Positions 1 through 10,800 of a stretch of DNA of 46,855 nucleotides are shown here, in pieces. The notes beneath the pieces are model-generated. The model was not told the DNA's origin. It made no database searches and saw only the letters and a list, made by a program, of their open reading frames with translations. The stretch is taken from assembly GCA_964058805.1 (NCBI GenBank), contig CAXKVV010000100.1:1-46855 (forward strand). Direction: 5' to 3'. The position numbers and the translations under genes are program-made. The stretch comes from Schoenoplectus triqueter (lineage: Eukaryota > Streptophyta > Magnoliopsida > Poales > Cyperaceae). Each line of letters opens with the position of its first letter. Position 1 is the stretch's first letter.

Positions 1-9
1 TTATGTTAA

Positions 10-767
10 TCTATTAACGTTATTTTTGTCATAAAAGCTTAGAAACACAAATCTTTATCTTTATCCTTACTCCTTATTAAGCACTTAGAGTGCTGATTTC
101 AGAATAAATCTCAACCATTGGATCAAGTTATTTTTCAATTTACGGCATTGCCTCTGTTGGCATGGTGACGTCGAAGCGCTTATTTCCTCTTCATCGCGAT
201 TGTTACACGCGATATTGCATGAAATAGGCACTTTATTTTGGAAAAACCTATAGACTCCCATCTCTCTCAAACGCACTATCGATTGTGTTTCTCTCCCTCA
301 TCCTCCCTTGTTCCCTGCACACAATCTGCTCCATCCTGCTCTCTTCGTGCATTGCCTTCTCTCCCTACTGTCTCCCATCTCTTTGCGAGCCCCATCTTTC
401 ATCTCTGCTTCGTTGCTAATTGTGTGCCCGATGGACTTATCTGATCTGTTGGGGAGATCTATGGCCTCCATCGGCAACATCTGTGTTTGGTCGAACCAGA
501 TTTGGGCAGTCACCGACAAATCTCTCGCTGATTTAGCACCATATTCTCATATGTCGTTCATGTAAGCTATCTTTTTTCCCTTGTTGATAATATTCGAGGT
601 TGATCTTTCAACGAATCACTGATTTGAAAGTAATTTTGCTTTTTTTTTTTTGCTAGGAAAAGGAAAATTTCAAGCAATCTAAACTTTCTAAGAAGCTGGT
701 GACTAAACCTCCTCTGTTAGTTTTAGTTACTGTCAATACAAGTCTTCTATAAAATTTTCACTTTGCG

Positions 768-805
<38 letters not shown>

Positions 806-2593
806 CTTTTTAAGTTTTTTTAGTTATGTTAGTTGTATATTCTGTCAAAATAATTAAAAAAATAAGTGGAGGCAACTACACGACCCAATAGGACGAAATG
901 AGATTGAATCTCAAAACATAAAAAAAAATTACTCTTAATATGTAGTAGTGTAATTATACGGTAAAATCAATCGTTAGGTTCAATTTTATAGTATATAATA
1001 TCCAAAGAATCAGTTATTGGTATGCTTAGTGTAGAAAAGAAACTGACATGTTGTGCTGTAAATTTATTTTTCATAATTGGTTATGAATTTTAATTCTCTT
1101 GGGAGAGAAATAGTAAAATCAACTATCTAAATGGTTATGTTTCTCATACAAGCAACAGAGGTGATTATTATTTCATCTCGGTTAATGAGATTAGTGCTTT
1201 CACAAATTTTGGATAAAGAATGAGCACAAAAATGGAGAAATATCATATTTTTTATGACCAATTATCTTAAAATATCTGGAGATTATAGTGGCTCTTAAAG
1301 CTCAGGTAATTATATTTTTATTCAGGTTAAGAGTTCGGGTTTCATTAATTCAGAGTTTATTTTTAAAATTTTCAGTTATATAATTTATATATTTGTGTAG
1401 ATTTATGAGGTTAACATTGAATTGCTTAAGGTCTAAGAACAGGAATAAAAAGGAAATAACAAATGCTGCATAATTATTATAGCAAGCAATTAATGTTGTA
1501 TGTTATTATCATTCTATCATAAATTATCTAAAGATCTTTCCAATCAAATATTGACAACCCATAATTACATCATTAATACATACTTTATATGTTATCATTG
1601 GCACTAAGAGATATTTATGGAGTTTTATATATTATTAACTTACATTCATATAAAAATAGTAATCATAATAAAATGTGATTGCACAAGAAAGAAATTATCT
1701 GTCATGTTTACAGAGTAAAGGGACAAAGAGACAATTACACCAGAAAGAAATAGTTTGCATGTGGCAGCATAACAACCAGTTGCCCGATGGAGATAGAAAT
1801 AGCGGCACTCACAAAAGGGATGCAGAGGATACCACATATGAGAGAGTAAGTCAATTTCCTATACATATTGTCTACTACTGGTATAGGAGTGCTTAATGAA
1901 AACGAAAAATGACTAAAAGTGATGGACTAGAGAGCCGATAGGAGGTTGCACAAATTAATTGTTACATTCAAACAAATGCTACAAGCACAAATCCGTTATA
2001 TTCCAAGTGAATACAATATTGATGCTCACATACTAGCGACAAATGGAAAGACAAAGGAGAACTCAAGGGCTATTACTTCCCGACATTCAAATTATCATAG
2101 CAAGTTGGATAGTATCAACCTGACTTAAAAAGCAAAATAGTAAGCAAAATAAGAGGGGTAAAGCACCTGTGTGCATCATGTTTGAAATTGTCGTTTGAAT
2201 TGTAATTTTTTCCCCATATGACTAAGGTACCAATAATTTTTTTTTAATTTGTGCATTAGGATTTAGTGCTTAGGTTCTTAATATGTCCTCGATAGATAGG
2301 TTGGGATCTCATCGAAGTGCCAGATATTTTTCAGTAGCTATCTGTATAAGAATGCTTTTTAATTTATGAATGCCTACCGGTGAATTACAAAAAAAAAAAA
2401 GAAAAATTAACAATACCCACATTTCCATTATCTGAAATGGTGATGTTAAGGTCTTGATATGCGGATTCAGTTTTTATTTAGTTTCTCTTGATGTTCATAT
2501 TTTTAAGATTATCTTTTTGAGTTATAAATTATAATGTGTTGTATTTTTTTATTTATATTTGAAACCCGTTGCAATGCACGGACAATATACTAG
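10..2593 (+). mobile_element. Probable non-autonomous Helitron
   Basis: The 3' end has the layout of a plant Helitron terminus: a short GC-rich hairpin-like motif (2564-2581, CCCGTTGCAATGCACGG) followed 8 nt later by CTAG (2590-2593) and a host T. A candidate 5' end is TC at positions 10-11 preceded by A, which fits the A^T insertion rule of Helitrons. The first 150 bases also read like the 5' zone of such elements. No Rep/helicase coding sequence is visible, so it would be non-autonomous. A CT-rich leader followed by a short open stretch with a possible splice donor (about 431-554) might be a captured exon, but I recognise no protein in it. The 3' end is better supported than the 5' end, which lies almost at the window edge. 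Confidence 0.5.
769..802. repeat. (AT)n microsatellite
   Basis: An uninterrupted AT dinucleotide run of about 17 units inside the putative Helitron. Confidence 0.9.
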
Positions 2594-2649
2594 TTATTAT
2601 AATGAACCTATACGGGACATCATTCAAACTTTAAAAAACTGAAATACTA

Positions 2650-2862
2650 ATTTTTTTGCATCTATATTAATTTGTCAATGTCATTCGTGTCATAAAGGTT
2701 CGAGGACATGATGGTTATAATAAAAACAAAAATGGATATCATTAAAAACAACTTTGTGCATTTATTTGTGTTATGTGTTGAAATGATAAAAAAATAAATA
2801 AAATAATAAAAATATATAGTTTTAATACATTTTGCAACTATTGTTGAAAAATTGAACATATT
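2650..2862 (-). repeat. Inverted diverged copy of the 4.2-4.9 kb repeat
   Basis: Read on the minus strand, this segment resembles the repeat units at 4235-4865. Both conceptual translations share the pattern KCI.TI near one end, a MIS core, and SNLYD near the other. The similarity is of DNA repeats, not of a real protein. No gene is supported here. Confidence 0.5.
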
Positions 2863-3451
2863 TCATTATATTGTACACTTAAGAAAGGAAGCAACACATC
2901 AAATATTGTTTGGTTTCTGGGGGTCAAAACCTAAAGATCTTAATGATTAATTTCCCATCATAATCCATATATGCCATAAATTTTGAGGAATTAATAAAAT
3001 TTTATAATTAATTGCATTTTCAATCTATTCATTATGTTATTTTGAAAGTTTATTAATTTTTTATCTTTATATTTGGTGCATGGATTAAGGGGGAACAATT
3101 CAATTTAATATGGGTCAAATTGAAATAATATCTTTTATCTGCATCCTTTTGGCCGATTTTCAAGAAGGGGAGCAGTATTTAGGTGATCAAATTGATATAT
3201 CACATATTATATTTATGCACCCATATTTTATAAATCATCAAAAATGGAAGGTTACTATAATAAATAATTTCTTTGGTTTGTCAATTTATAAAACAATAAT
3301 TAAATTTTATAATTTATCTTGTTTAAGTATTATGTAGAGATTTAGATACAAAATGGATGAATATCTAAAGATTGAAAGCAAGAGCTAATTCAATACTTCA
3401 TTAGACTATTTTGTTAGATTTAAACTGTGAGTAAATAGAAAAATAGATGAA

Positions 3452-3486
3452 GTCGTTATATAATGACTTAGAGTCATTACAACGAC
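3452..3486. repeat. Short perfect-armed hairpin
   Basis: Arms GTCGTT..TAATGACT and AGTCATTA..AACGAC face each other across a 3-nt centre, giving a stem of about 14-16 bp. There is no neighbouring gene, and it is probably part of a decayed element. Confidence 0.55.
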
Positions 3487-3814
3487 TCATAACACTTAGC
3501 CAGAAATGAGAAATGCATTTTATTCATAAATTTCAAAGAAATCTATTATTGATCAGCTCAAGAAAGTCTATGTAAAGCGTTAATTTCTCACTCTGATCTC
3601 ACTTGTTCATATCAGCGAAATTCTAACATTTTAAGAGTCCTATAGCCATGTTCAAATGAGAGATTGAAAAAACTCAATAGTTAAATCCTTGTCTTAAGTT
3701 CAATCTAGTTTTTTTATTCTCCCAACTAGATCATGTGTGATCACATCTTCTTTATTACTTCCGTGAGTTTTGAGTATATTGTCATTCACCTCTTTGACAA
3801 CCCTCTCGAGTAGG

Positions 3815-5040
3815 GATCAAGGTTTTTTTACCATCCATTGATAGCCCTCGTGTATTAGAGATAAATGTTGATAATCGTTCAGCTCAACAATCCATTTGTT
3901 GTGTAAGGGATGTTCTAAACTTGTAAAACACTTAATGTAGTGTTTCAGTCAATCCCGATTATATGATAACTAAGGATTCTGAAGACGTAACAATTATAGA
4001 TTGAACTCTGTTACACAGTGTATCTTGTTGCCTGATATTTCTTCTTTATTCTCTCTTTACTTCAACTACTATATTCTTCTGAGAATTAAATCAAATTATC
4101 TTCCTCCGCCATTAACTGAAAATTAAGCCTCAATACAATTTTATATTGCATCTCGTTGTGGTTCTTGTCGTTCTTGCCTTAACAAGCCTTTAGGTGCACT
4201 CACTACCAAACTGTACACATATAATGCTGCCAAAACACATACCTTTATGACATAAATTATAACTAAAAAGTAAGCACAAATTATGCATAAAAGTAAACAC
4301 AAATGTATTAGAACGATACTTCAGATATTTTATTTATGTTTTATATCAATTTTTACCTCATTTATGCACATAATATCTTCAAAATATATAAAAGTATTCA
4401 TAATGATATCTTCTGTTTATATTACTATATTGGTAGACTCAAACCTTTATGACGCACAATATGCACACAAAAAACACGGACACATTAAAACAACACTTCA
4501 GTCAGTTGTTTGAGTTTTATATTATTTATTATCTCCTTTATGCATATGATATCATAAAAAATATAAAGTATTATTTGGAATGATGTTCTCTTATGATTTA
4601 TATTACTATCTCAAGCTCAATCATTTTATGACACAATACACATAAAATGAACACAAATGCATCAAAATAATACTTCGATGAATCTATTTGAGTTTTGTCT
4701 CATTTGTGCACGTAATATTGTCAATATACACAGAGTTATTTTGAATGATATTTTTTATTTATATAATTATTTATGCAAACTCAAGTATTTATGATAAAAA
4801 TTGCGCAAAAAAATAAATACAAATACATCTAGTCAGTTTATTTAGTTTTGTATAAATTTTTTACTTGTGTAAGGATTAAGGTTTTTTATTACCATTCGGC
4901 TTGACAATCTATTTTTGTGTAAGAGATTAAGTTCTATACTTATAAGTCACTTTTTTAAGTATTTTAGTTCAATTTCAACTGCTGTGAAGGTTGAGGGTCT
5001 GGAGACGCAGGTTTTGTATATCGAACTCTGTTATTGTTAG
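3815..5040. repeat. Direct repeats bounding a diverged tandem array
   Basis: A unit of about 170-200 bp at 3815-4020 recurs in diverged form at 4866-5040. Both contain an AAGGTTTTTTA-like start, a CAATC..TTTGTGTAAG block, and a terminal GAACTCTGTTA. Between them, 4235-4865 holds about four diverged tandem units of roughly 165-200 bp. Each unit starts near CTCAA.C.TTTATGA (about 4238, 4438, 4616 and 4780) and contains a TTTATGCA..ATAATAT block. The arrangement suggests an old, decayed mobile element or a local satellite. There is no coding capacity. Confidence 0.6.
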
Positions 5041-6361
5041 AATTTTATCGGTCTAACTAGTATATAAATTTAAAAAATTTCATCTAAAATACCAAAAAGA
5101 TCTTGTATGTGACTTAAATTGAATTCAATATAAGTTATAAATAAGTTTGGTGAACCTTTGATGTGTGTTTGAGTCATCAAAAAGATAAGAAACGATCGAG
5201 AGACGTGCACGACACCGAAAGATTAACCGAAATCTCCTTCAATGGTGTTCACAAATAACAAACCTACAAACACATTCTCAACATCTTTCTAGTGCAACTA
5301 AGAGCACTCTTTTGGATCCTCTAGTCCTTCTCCATGAATTATAACTCTTAGATGTGATGGGATAAAATTTGTACACGTTTGATCTGTCACAAAGGTTATG
5401 AGTACCATTATAACAGTTAGGGTATAAAGCCTCTATTCTGACCGATTGAATCTCACGATTAATTTGGTTACCTTTATTTATTATAATTCTAATCTAACTT
5501 TTCTTGCTAATGCTTTATATTTGTATGACAAATAAACTCAAAGAAACAGTTAAATTCTTATGTTTGTATGGCAAATATAGTTTTATATTTGTATGGCAAA
5601 TGTAATTTTATATATTTTTAAAAATTATTTAGACCAACAAATCATTTTATAAAAGATGCACAATGTACTTATCTTCAAATTTATTTAAACACGCGGATTT
5701 GACTTCGCTGATTTATTATCTATAACTCATGAATTGTTATAAGAAAACTTTAAACCTTTAAACTTGTGACATACAATCTTTCAACTTGTTCAAGCTTTAA
5801 TGTATCAGATGGACTCTTAAGATATTCTACAAAAATGCAAAAAAAAATGAATAAAATGAAGGACTTCTTTTTAGTTTAGAAGAAGGGTATATTGATCAAT
5901 GTAATTACTGTTGTTGGGTTTATAATAGTTAAACAAAGAAAAGTGATTATAAACTAAAAAAAAGAGTTTTAATGAGGAAAATGATAATTTTATTGTATTA
6001 ATGGAGAAATAACCTATTTTGAAAGTTTGGATGAATACACCAGCAATTTACCGTAGGTGATATTTGATATCACTACAACTAGACGCATCGCGTGCGCAGT
6101 CTCCGGAAGGCGTTCGTTGCGTGATGCACAGGACAGGTACGAAGAGTGCAATCTTGAATTTGGACAAGAGATAGATAGATATCAATATCATGAATGGATT
6201 ATTCGAGGTTAATAAGTTTGCTGCTTTTGTTGTCCCCGTGATTTTGGTGTTTGAAAATGGTCCATTCCTGGATGCCAATTTACGGGTTCATTCAGAGATT
6301 TGTCGGGTTGCATACTTGTATGCTATCAACTGGTTCTCTGTCTAGACGATACTATTATTAT
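5041..6361. other. AT-rich intergenic DNA, no gene seen
   Basis: No supportable gene. A short motif, TATNTTTGTATGNCAAAT, recurs three times between about 5515 and 5605. The region around 6190-6330 has more balanced composition and a short open stretch, but it matches no family I recognise. Confidence 0.5.
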
Positions 6362-6728
6362 GAGAAGCGGATGTAGCATGTATCAGTTGATTCTTTCTGG
6401 ATTTAAAAAAAAAATAATGATTTTTAAGTTAAAATTTTATTAATTTGATTTTTTTTGGATTAAATTTATGTTCCTTCTGGATTGTCTGATTATTTTTTAT
6501 TGAGAAAAAAATATTTAATATCATGAATAATGAAAAATTATGCAAAAAAATTAAAATATGAAGTCTCGTAGAGAATTTTTTATCGCTATGATTATTTTTT
6601 ATTTTTAATATATAAAAAATATTATTTAATTATTTTTATTTAATATCTGATTAGTTAATGAATTTAAACCTGATAAACTACTGAATCCGATTACTGACTC
6701 CCCGGAACAAAATCCTGCATCCGCCCCT
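6362..6728. mobile_element. MITE-like element
   Basis: About 365 bp of AT-rich sequence is bounded by imperfect terminal inverted repeats. The left end reads GAAGCGGATGTAGCAT, and the right end read in reverse gives GGGGCGGATGCAGGAT. TTATTA-type direct repeats flank both sides and are compatible with a target duplication. There is no coding capacity. The TIR type suggests a hAT-like non-autonomous element, but superfamily assignment is an inference. Confidence 0.45.
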
Positions 6729-7184
6729 TATTATTATTATACTCTTCTTTTTCTTATTTAAAATTTAGTACTTGATCGTAGTGTAGTATCAATTAAATTC
6801 CATACACACATTTCTTTTATTTAAAAAAGCTAAAAAATAATATCTGGTTATATCTTCAGAAGCCTTAATCGCACCGGTCCGAGCAGTTATGATTACAACA
6901 GAACTAAGCCCTAAATCCGAAATGTGAAGGCAAATTTGGATTCAATTATTGCCATTCCTGCTTATTTGGATCCGCATTTCGCTGGACTGTATTGGATCTG
7001 GAACTCTGAATCGACCCTGATCCGCTAACACTTTACAGCCCGGTTTGGGCTTGCCGACTTGCCGTGCTGCTCGCAATTACACCAACAGTAGGTCAGCACA
7101 GCGCAGCGGTCCCCTCCAACCGTCGGAACCAATTTACTTACAAGCACTATCCATTTTTTCTTCTCTTTTTTTTTTCTAAAAGAG

Positions 7185-7539
7185 GATTGGTCTTAACAAT
7201 GGATCTTTAAATAAATATTAAAAAAATTTTAAAAATGAAAAAAAATTATAAATATATATTTTCTACCTTTAAATTGATGATTGGTCAAATTTTATTATCA
7301 TTTGATAATCCATCAAAAATCGTTAAATTAGAATCGTTGCAAATTATATAAAATTTTGATGATTTTTGATGGATTATCAAACGATAATAAAATTATATGA
7401 AATTTGAATGATCATTAATTTAAAGATAAAAAAATATATCTATAATTTTTTTTTCATTTTTAAGATATTTTTTATATTTATTTAGAGATTTATTGTTAAG
7501 ATTGTCAAAATAAACAATTATTAATGAATTCCCACTCTT
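7185..7539. mobile_element. Fold-back MITE
   Basis: Almost the whole segment is one long inverted repeat. TCTTAACAAT at 7191-7200 pairs with ATTGTTAAGA at 7492-7501. The arms continue through ATGGATCTTTAAATAAATAT against ATATTTATTTAGAGATTTAT and a central TTTTGATGGATTATCAAACG block facing CATTTGATAATCCATCAAAA. An 11-bp direct repeat, TTCTAAAAGAG, flanks it (7174-7184 and 7540-7550) and is a plausible target duplication of Mutator-like length. The element lies about 270 bp upstream of the transportin start codon. Confidence 0.7.
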
Positions 7540-7559
7540 TTCTAAAAGAGAGAAAAATA

Positions 7560-7811
7560 ATTAAAAAGAAAAAGAAATCCCCAAATCATCATCATCATCC
7601 CCTTCTCATCTCTGCGATCTCTCTGCTCACGTCATAAATAAAAAATCCACTTCCAAAAAACAAAAAAAAAACCCAGAAGTCTTTACAGATTCCTTGCTTT
7701 CCATCTTTTTTTTTTTGAAACTTGGCAGTGGCTGCCAAGTGATCTCTCTGTTTTTCTTCCTTCCTTCCTCGAGCGCTCTCCCACGAACACAGACAGCGAC
7801 GATCAGGAGGA
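7560..7811 (+). promoter_or_regulatory. Transportin 5' leader with a hairpin
   Basis: This CT-rich, GC-elevated stretch precedes the transportin ATG and looks like a plant 5' UTR and core promoter zone. It contains a perfect hairpin at 7720-7740: a 9-bp stem (ACTTGGCAG/CTGCCAAGT) with a TGG loop, about 70 nt before the start codon. Neither the transcription start nor the role of the hairpin can be read from sequence. Confidence 0.45.
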
Positions 7812-10800
7812 ATGGCGGCGGCGGCGGCGGACACGTGGCAGCCGCAAGAGCAGGGTTTGAGAGAGATCTGTGTCCTTCTCGAGCAGCAGATCACGCCGGG
7901 CTCCGATCAGGCGCGGATTTGGCAGCAGCTCCAGCACTTCAGCCAGTTTCCCGATTTCAATAATTATCTCGTTTTCATCCTCGCTCGTGCTCAGGTTTTG
8001 TTTTCTACCATTTCTTAAATCCGTACTTCAATATATATTTTTTGATGTTAGTCGTCTCTATGTTTCATTATTTTCGTTTGGAGTATAGCCAGCAGTTAAA
8101 GTTTGTTTGATTTTCTTTTTCGTGTCTACGTTTATTTCCTAAGTTAGCTGGTGTGAAGTACTGAGTTTCTGTTTAAAAGTACAGCGAGAGGTGTTTTTGC
8201 CCTAATGAAGACTTGCTGCTGGTTCTGCAAACATTTAGGTGCTAGATGAGATTTTTGTTTATCCAGGAATTATAGAACCTTGGGTGAATCTGAGTAGAAA
8301 GGATTTATTGATAAATTTCGTGCTAAATTTTCTGCTTGATGATTCTGTCAGAGTGCCGGGGTTTCAGGTTCCTAATGGAATTACTGGAGAAATATTTAAT
8401 TATTATATGGTAGTATTTTCAAAATTTTCTGGTCAATGAGAAACAATTTCCTTTGCCAGGACAGGGGAGATGGGAATGAAATTGTTGGAGCCAAAAATGA
8501 CAATATCCATAATTCAGCCTTCTGTATCAATGAGTTTTTGATTAATTCTTATAATAACCATAACATTGCAATGTTTAATGCTCTTAAGATCTTAACATTT
8601 TCTTTCATAAAAAAAATCCAGGATGCTAGAACTGAAGTGAGGCAGGCAGCCGGCCTTTTACTGAAAAACAATGCTCGTGCAACTTTCAGTTCCTTTTCTT
8701 CTCAAAACCAGCAATACATAAAGGTGCAGCTCTTGCCATGCCTTGGTGCAACCGATCGAGCCATTCGATCAACAGTTGGTACAGTTGTAAGTGTGCTCTT
8801 TCAACTGGTAGGGGTAGCTGGCTGGCCTGAATTGCTTCAGGCCCTTTTGCAGTGCTTGGACAGTAATGATTTGAACCACATGGAAGGCGCCCTTGATGCT
8901 ATTTATAAGGTATTATTGAATATGTTGGTTTTCTAGGATCTAGTGGATTTTCATTTTAGGCCTGTTTAGCTCTACTTAACTGGAAATCGTGTGATTGAGT
9001 CACTACCCTTAGCTGTGCAATTAGACCTCTTCTAAGATCAGGTTGGGTTTTAGGTTTTCAATCTTATATTAAGTCGCGGACTAAGATGTAAACAGAAACA
9101 AGCCAGGAAAAAACATATCAAAGGCTGGTTGAGCTGATATTCAAACCTCACATGCTTGATGTGGCAATCATATCCTAATTATAACTTTATATAAATTGAA
9201 ATCCACATTAAATGCCAACTGTGTGATCATCAAATTAGTCCTTAGCCATACTACTGAGCCTCAGTTGTAGCATTTAACCATGCAATTATTGGTCCACGTT
9301 AGATGCAAAATATCTCAAGAAAGGGAAAAAAAATTGGGAGCAACAATTTGGTAAATCTGGTCCAAGTACTTCAACATTCACTGATATGGTACTAAAATAT
9401 ACCTCTGTCCTTGGTTATTGGTGCTTATGTTTGAGATACTGTATCTGTTTCTTGTAATGTTTGAGAGGCTATTCTCAATTGATACACTTGACTTATTGCC
9501 AGATATGTGAAGATGTGCCAGAAGAGCTAGATGTGGATGTACCAGGATTGCTAGAGAGGCCCATCAACATTTTCTTGCCTAGACTTTTACAGGTCCTCCC
9601 CCCCTCTCAACTTCTACAAGTTTCTATTACCTTCTTTTGCGCATTCAGTTTCTTCACCAAATAACATTCTTTTTTGATAATTTGACTCAGTTTTTCCAAT
9701 CTCCACATGCATATCTTAGAAAGCTAGCGCTCGGATGCATCAATCAGTATATAGTCGTAATGCCCTCAGTAAGTATCTGCCCCCCCCCCCCCCATTTCTC
9801 TAATTTTCTAAATTGCGTCATCTGCTTATGTGTTATGTGTTTGCTATTAGGCACTGTACATGTCAATGGACCAGTATCTTCAGGGTTTATTTCTTCTAGC
9901 ACAGGATCCAACTGCTGATGTCAGGAAATTGGTACCTACTTTTCTTCTATTACTGAATTAACTAGTTTTCCTTTCATTTTACTCCCAATCAGTTGGTACT
10001 GCCGTATTTATACTTCTTGTTGTAAAGCTTCATTTAAGTTCATTTGGTCTGATATAGGTTTTTTCAGCATGGGTTCAACTAATTGAAGTTAGACCATCCT
10101 TCTTGGAGGTAGGCATGACTGTCACCTTTTTTTTTTACTTCGATTCCATCAGTCTTTTTTATATAATCTTATTATTCTTTTGGCTTATGCAACTGTACCT
10201 TTTCTGCAACTATCAACTCAAGAAGTCACACAACTAATCACTTTTTTTGCATTTGTGTAAGACATACCTTTTCTGCAAGAATGTATGAAAAATACATCGT
10301 CTGTCATTTCAATGGGGCTGCTCTTTCCAGTCCTCCTCAGCTTTTTTTTCTTTTCTCATTACTTATATAATTGTTTTTCTTCTCTTTTTCTCAAAAAATA
10401 TATTTTCAGCCACATCTGAGAAACATAATTGAAATCATCTTAAGAGCTAACAAGGATCAAGATGACGAAGTTGCGCTTGAGGCTTGTGAATTCTGGTATT
10501 TATTCATATAACATTTAATTTGCATAATAAAGTATAAAGAAGGTAATCAAGCCCTTGTTTTCAGTTGGTAATAGTATTCACATTGACCTAACATAACACA
10601 GTGAATAGACATGTTGCGGGTTTAGGGTTTGTCTCACACTAGTGCAATTAACTATGTTTCTAAATAATTTTCCTGTAATGAATTAGTAAGCAGGCAATTC
10701 TGTCTGCTTATCTTTCCCAAAAAAAAGTTCAAGGATATTTGTTTCCATTTTTATTGTATTGGATGTGATGATGAGGCCATTTATTCAGGTCTTCATACTG

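Noticed and set aside
238..565. Overlapping open frames in a CT-rich stretch, possible independent gene
   Set aside because: No recognisable domain, several frames equally open, and the region lies inside a probable Helitron. Kept only as a possible captured exon.
6048..6278. 76-codon minus-strand open frame
   Set aside because: No family resemblance, no splice context and no neighbouring exons.
8239..8439. Open frame in transportin intron 1
   Set aside because: Not conserved in transportins, and the exon 1-exon 2 join is in frame without it.
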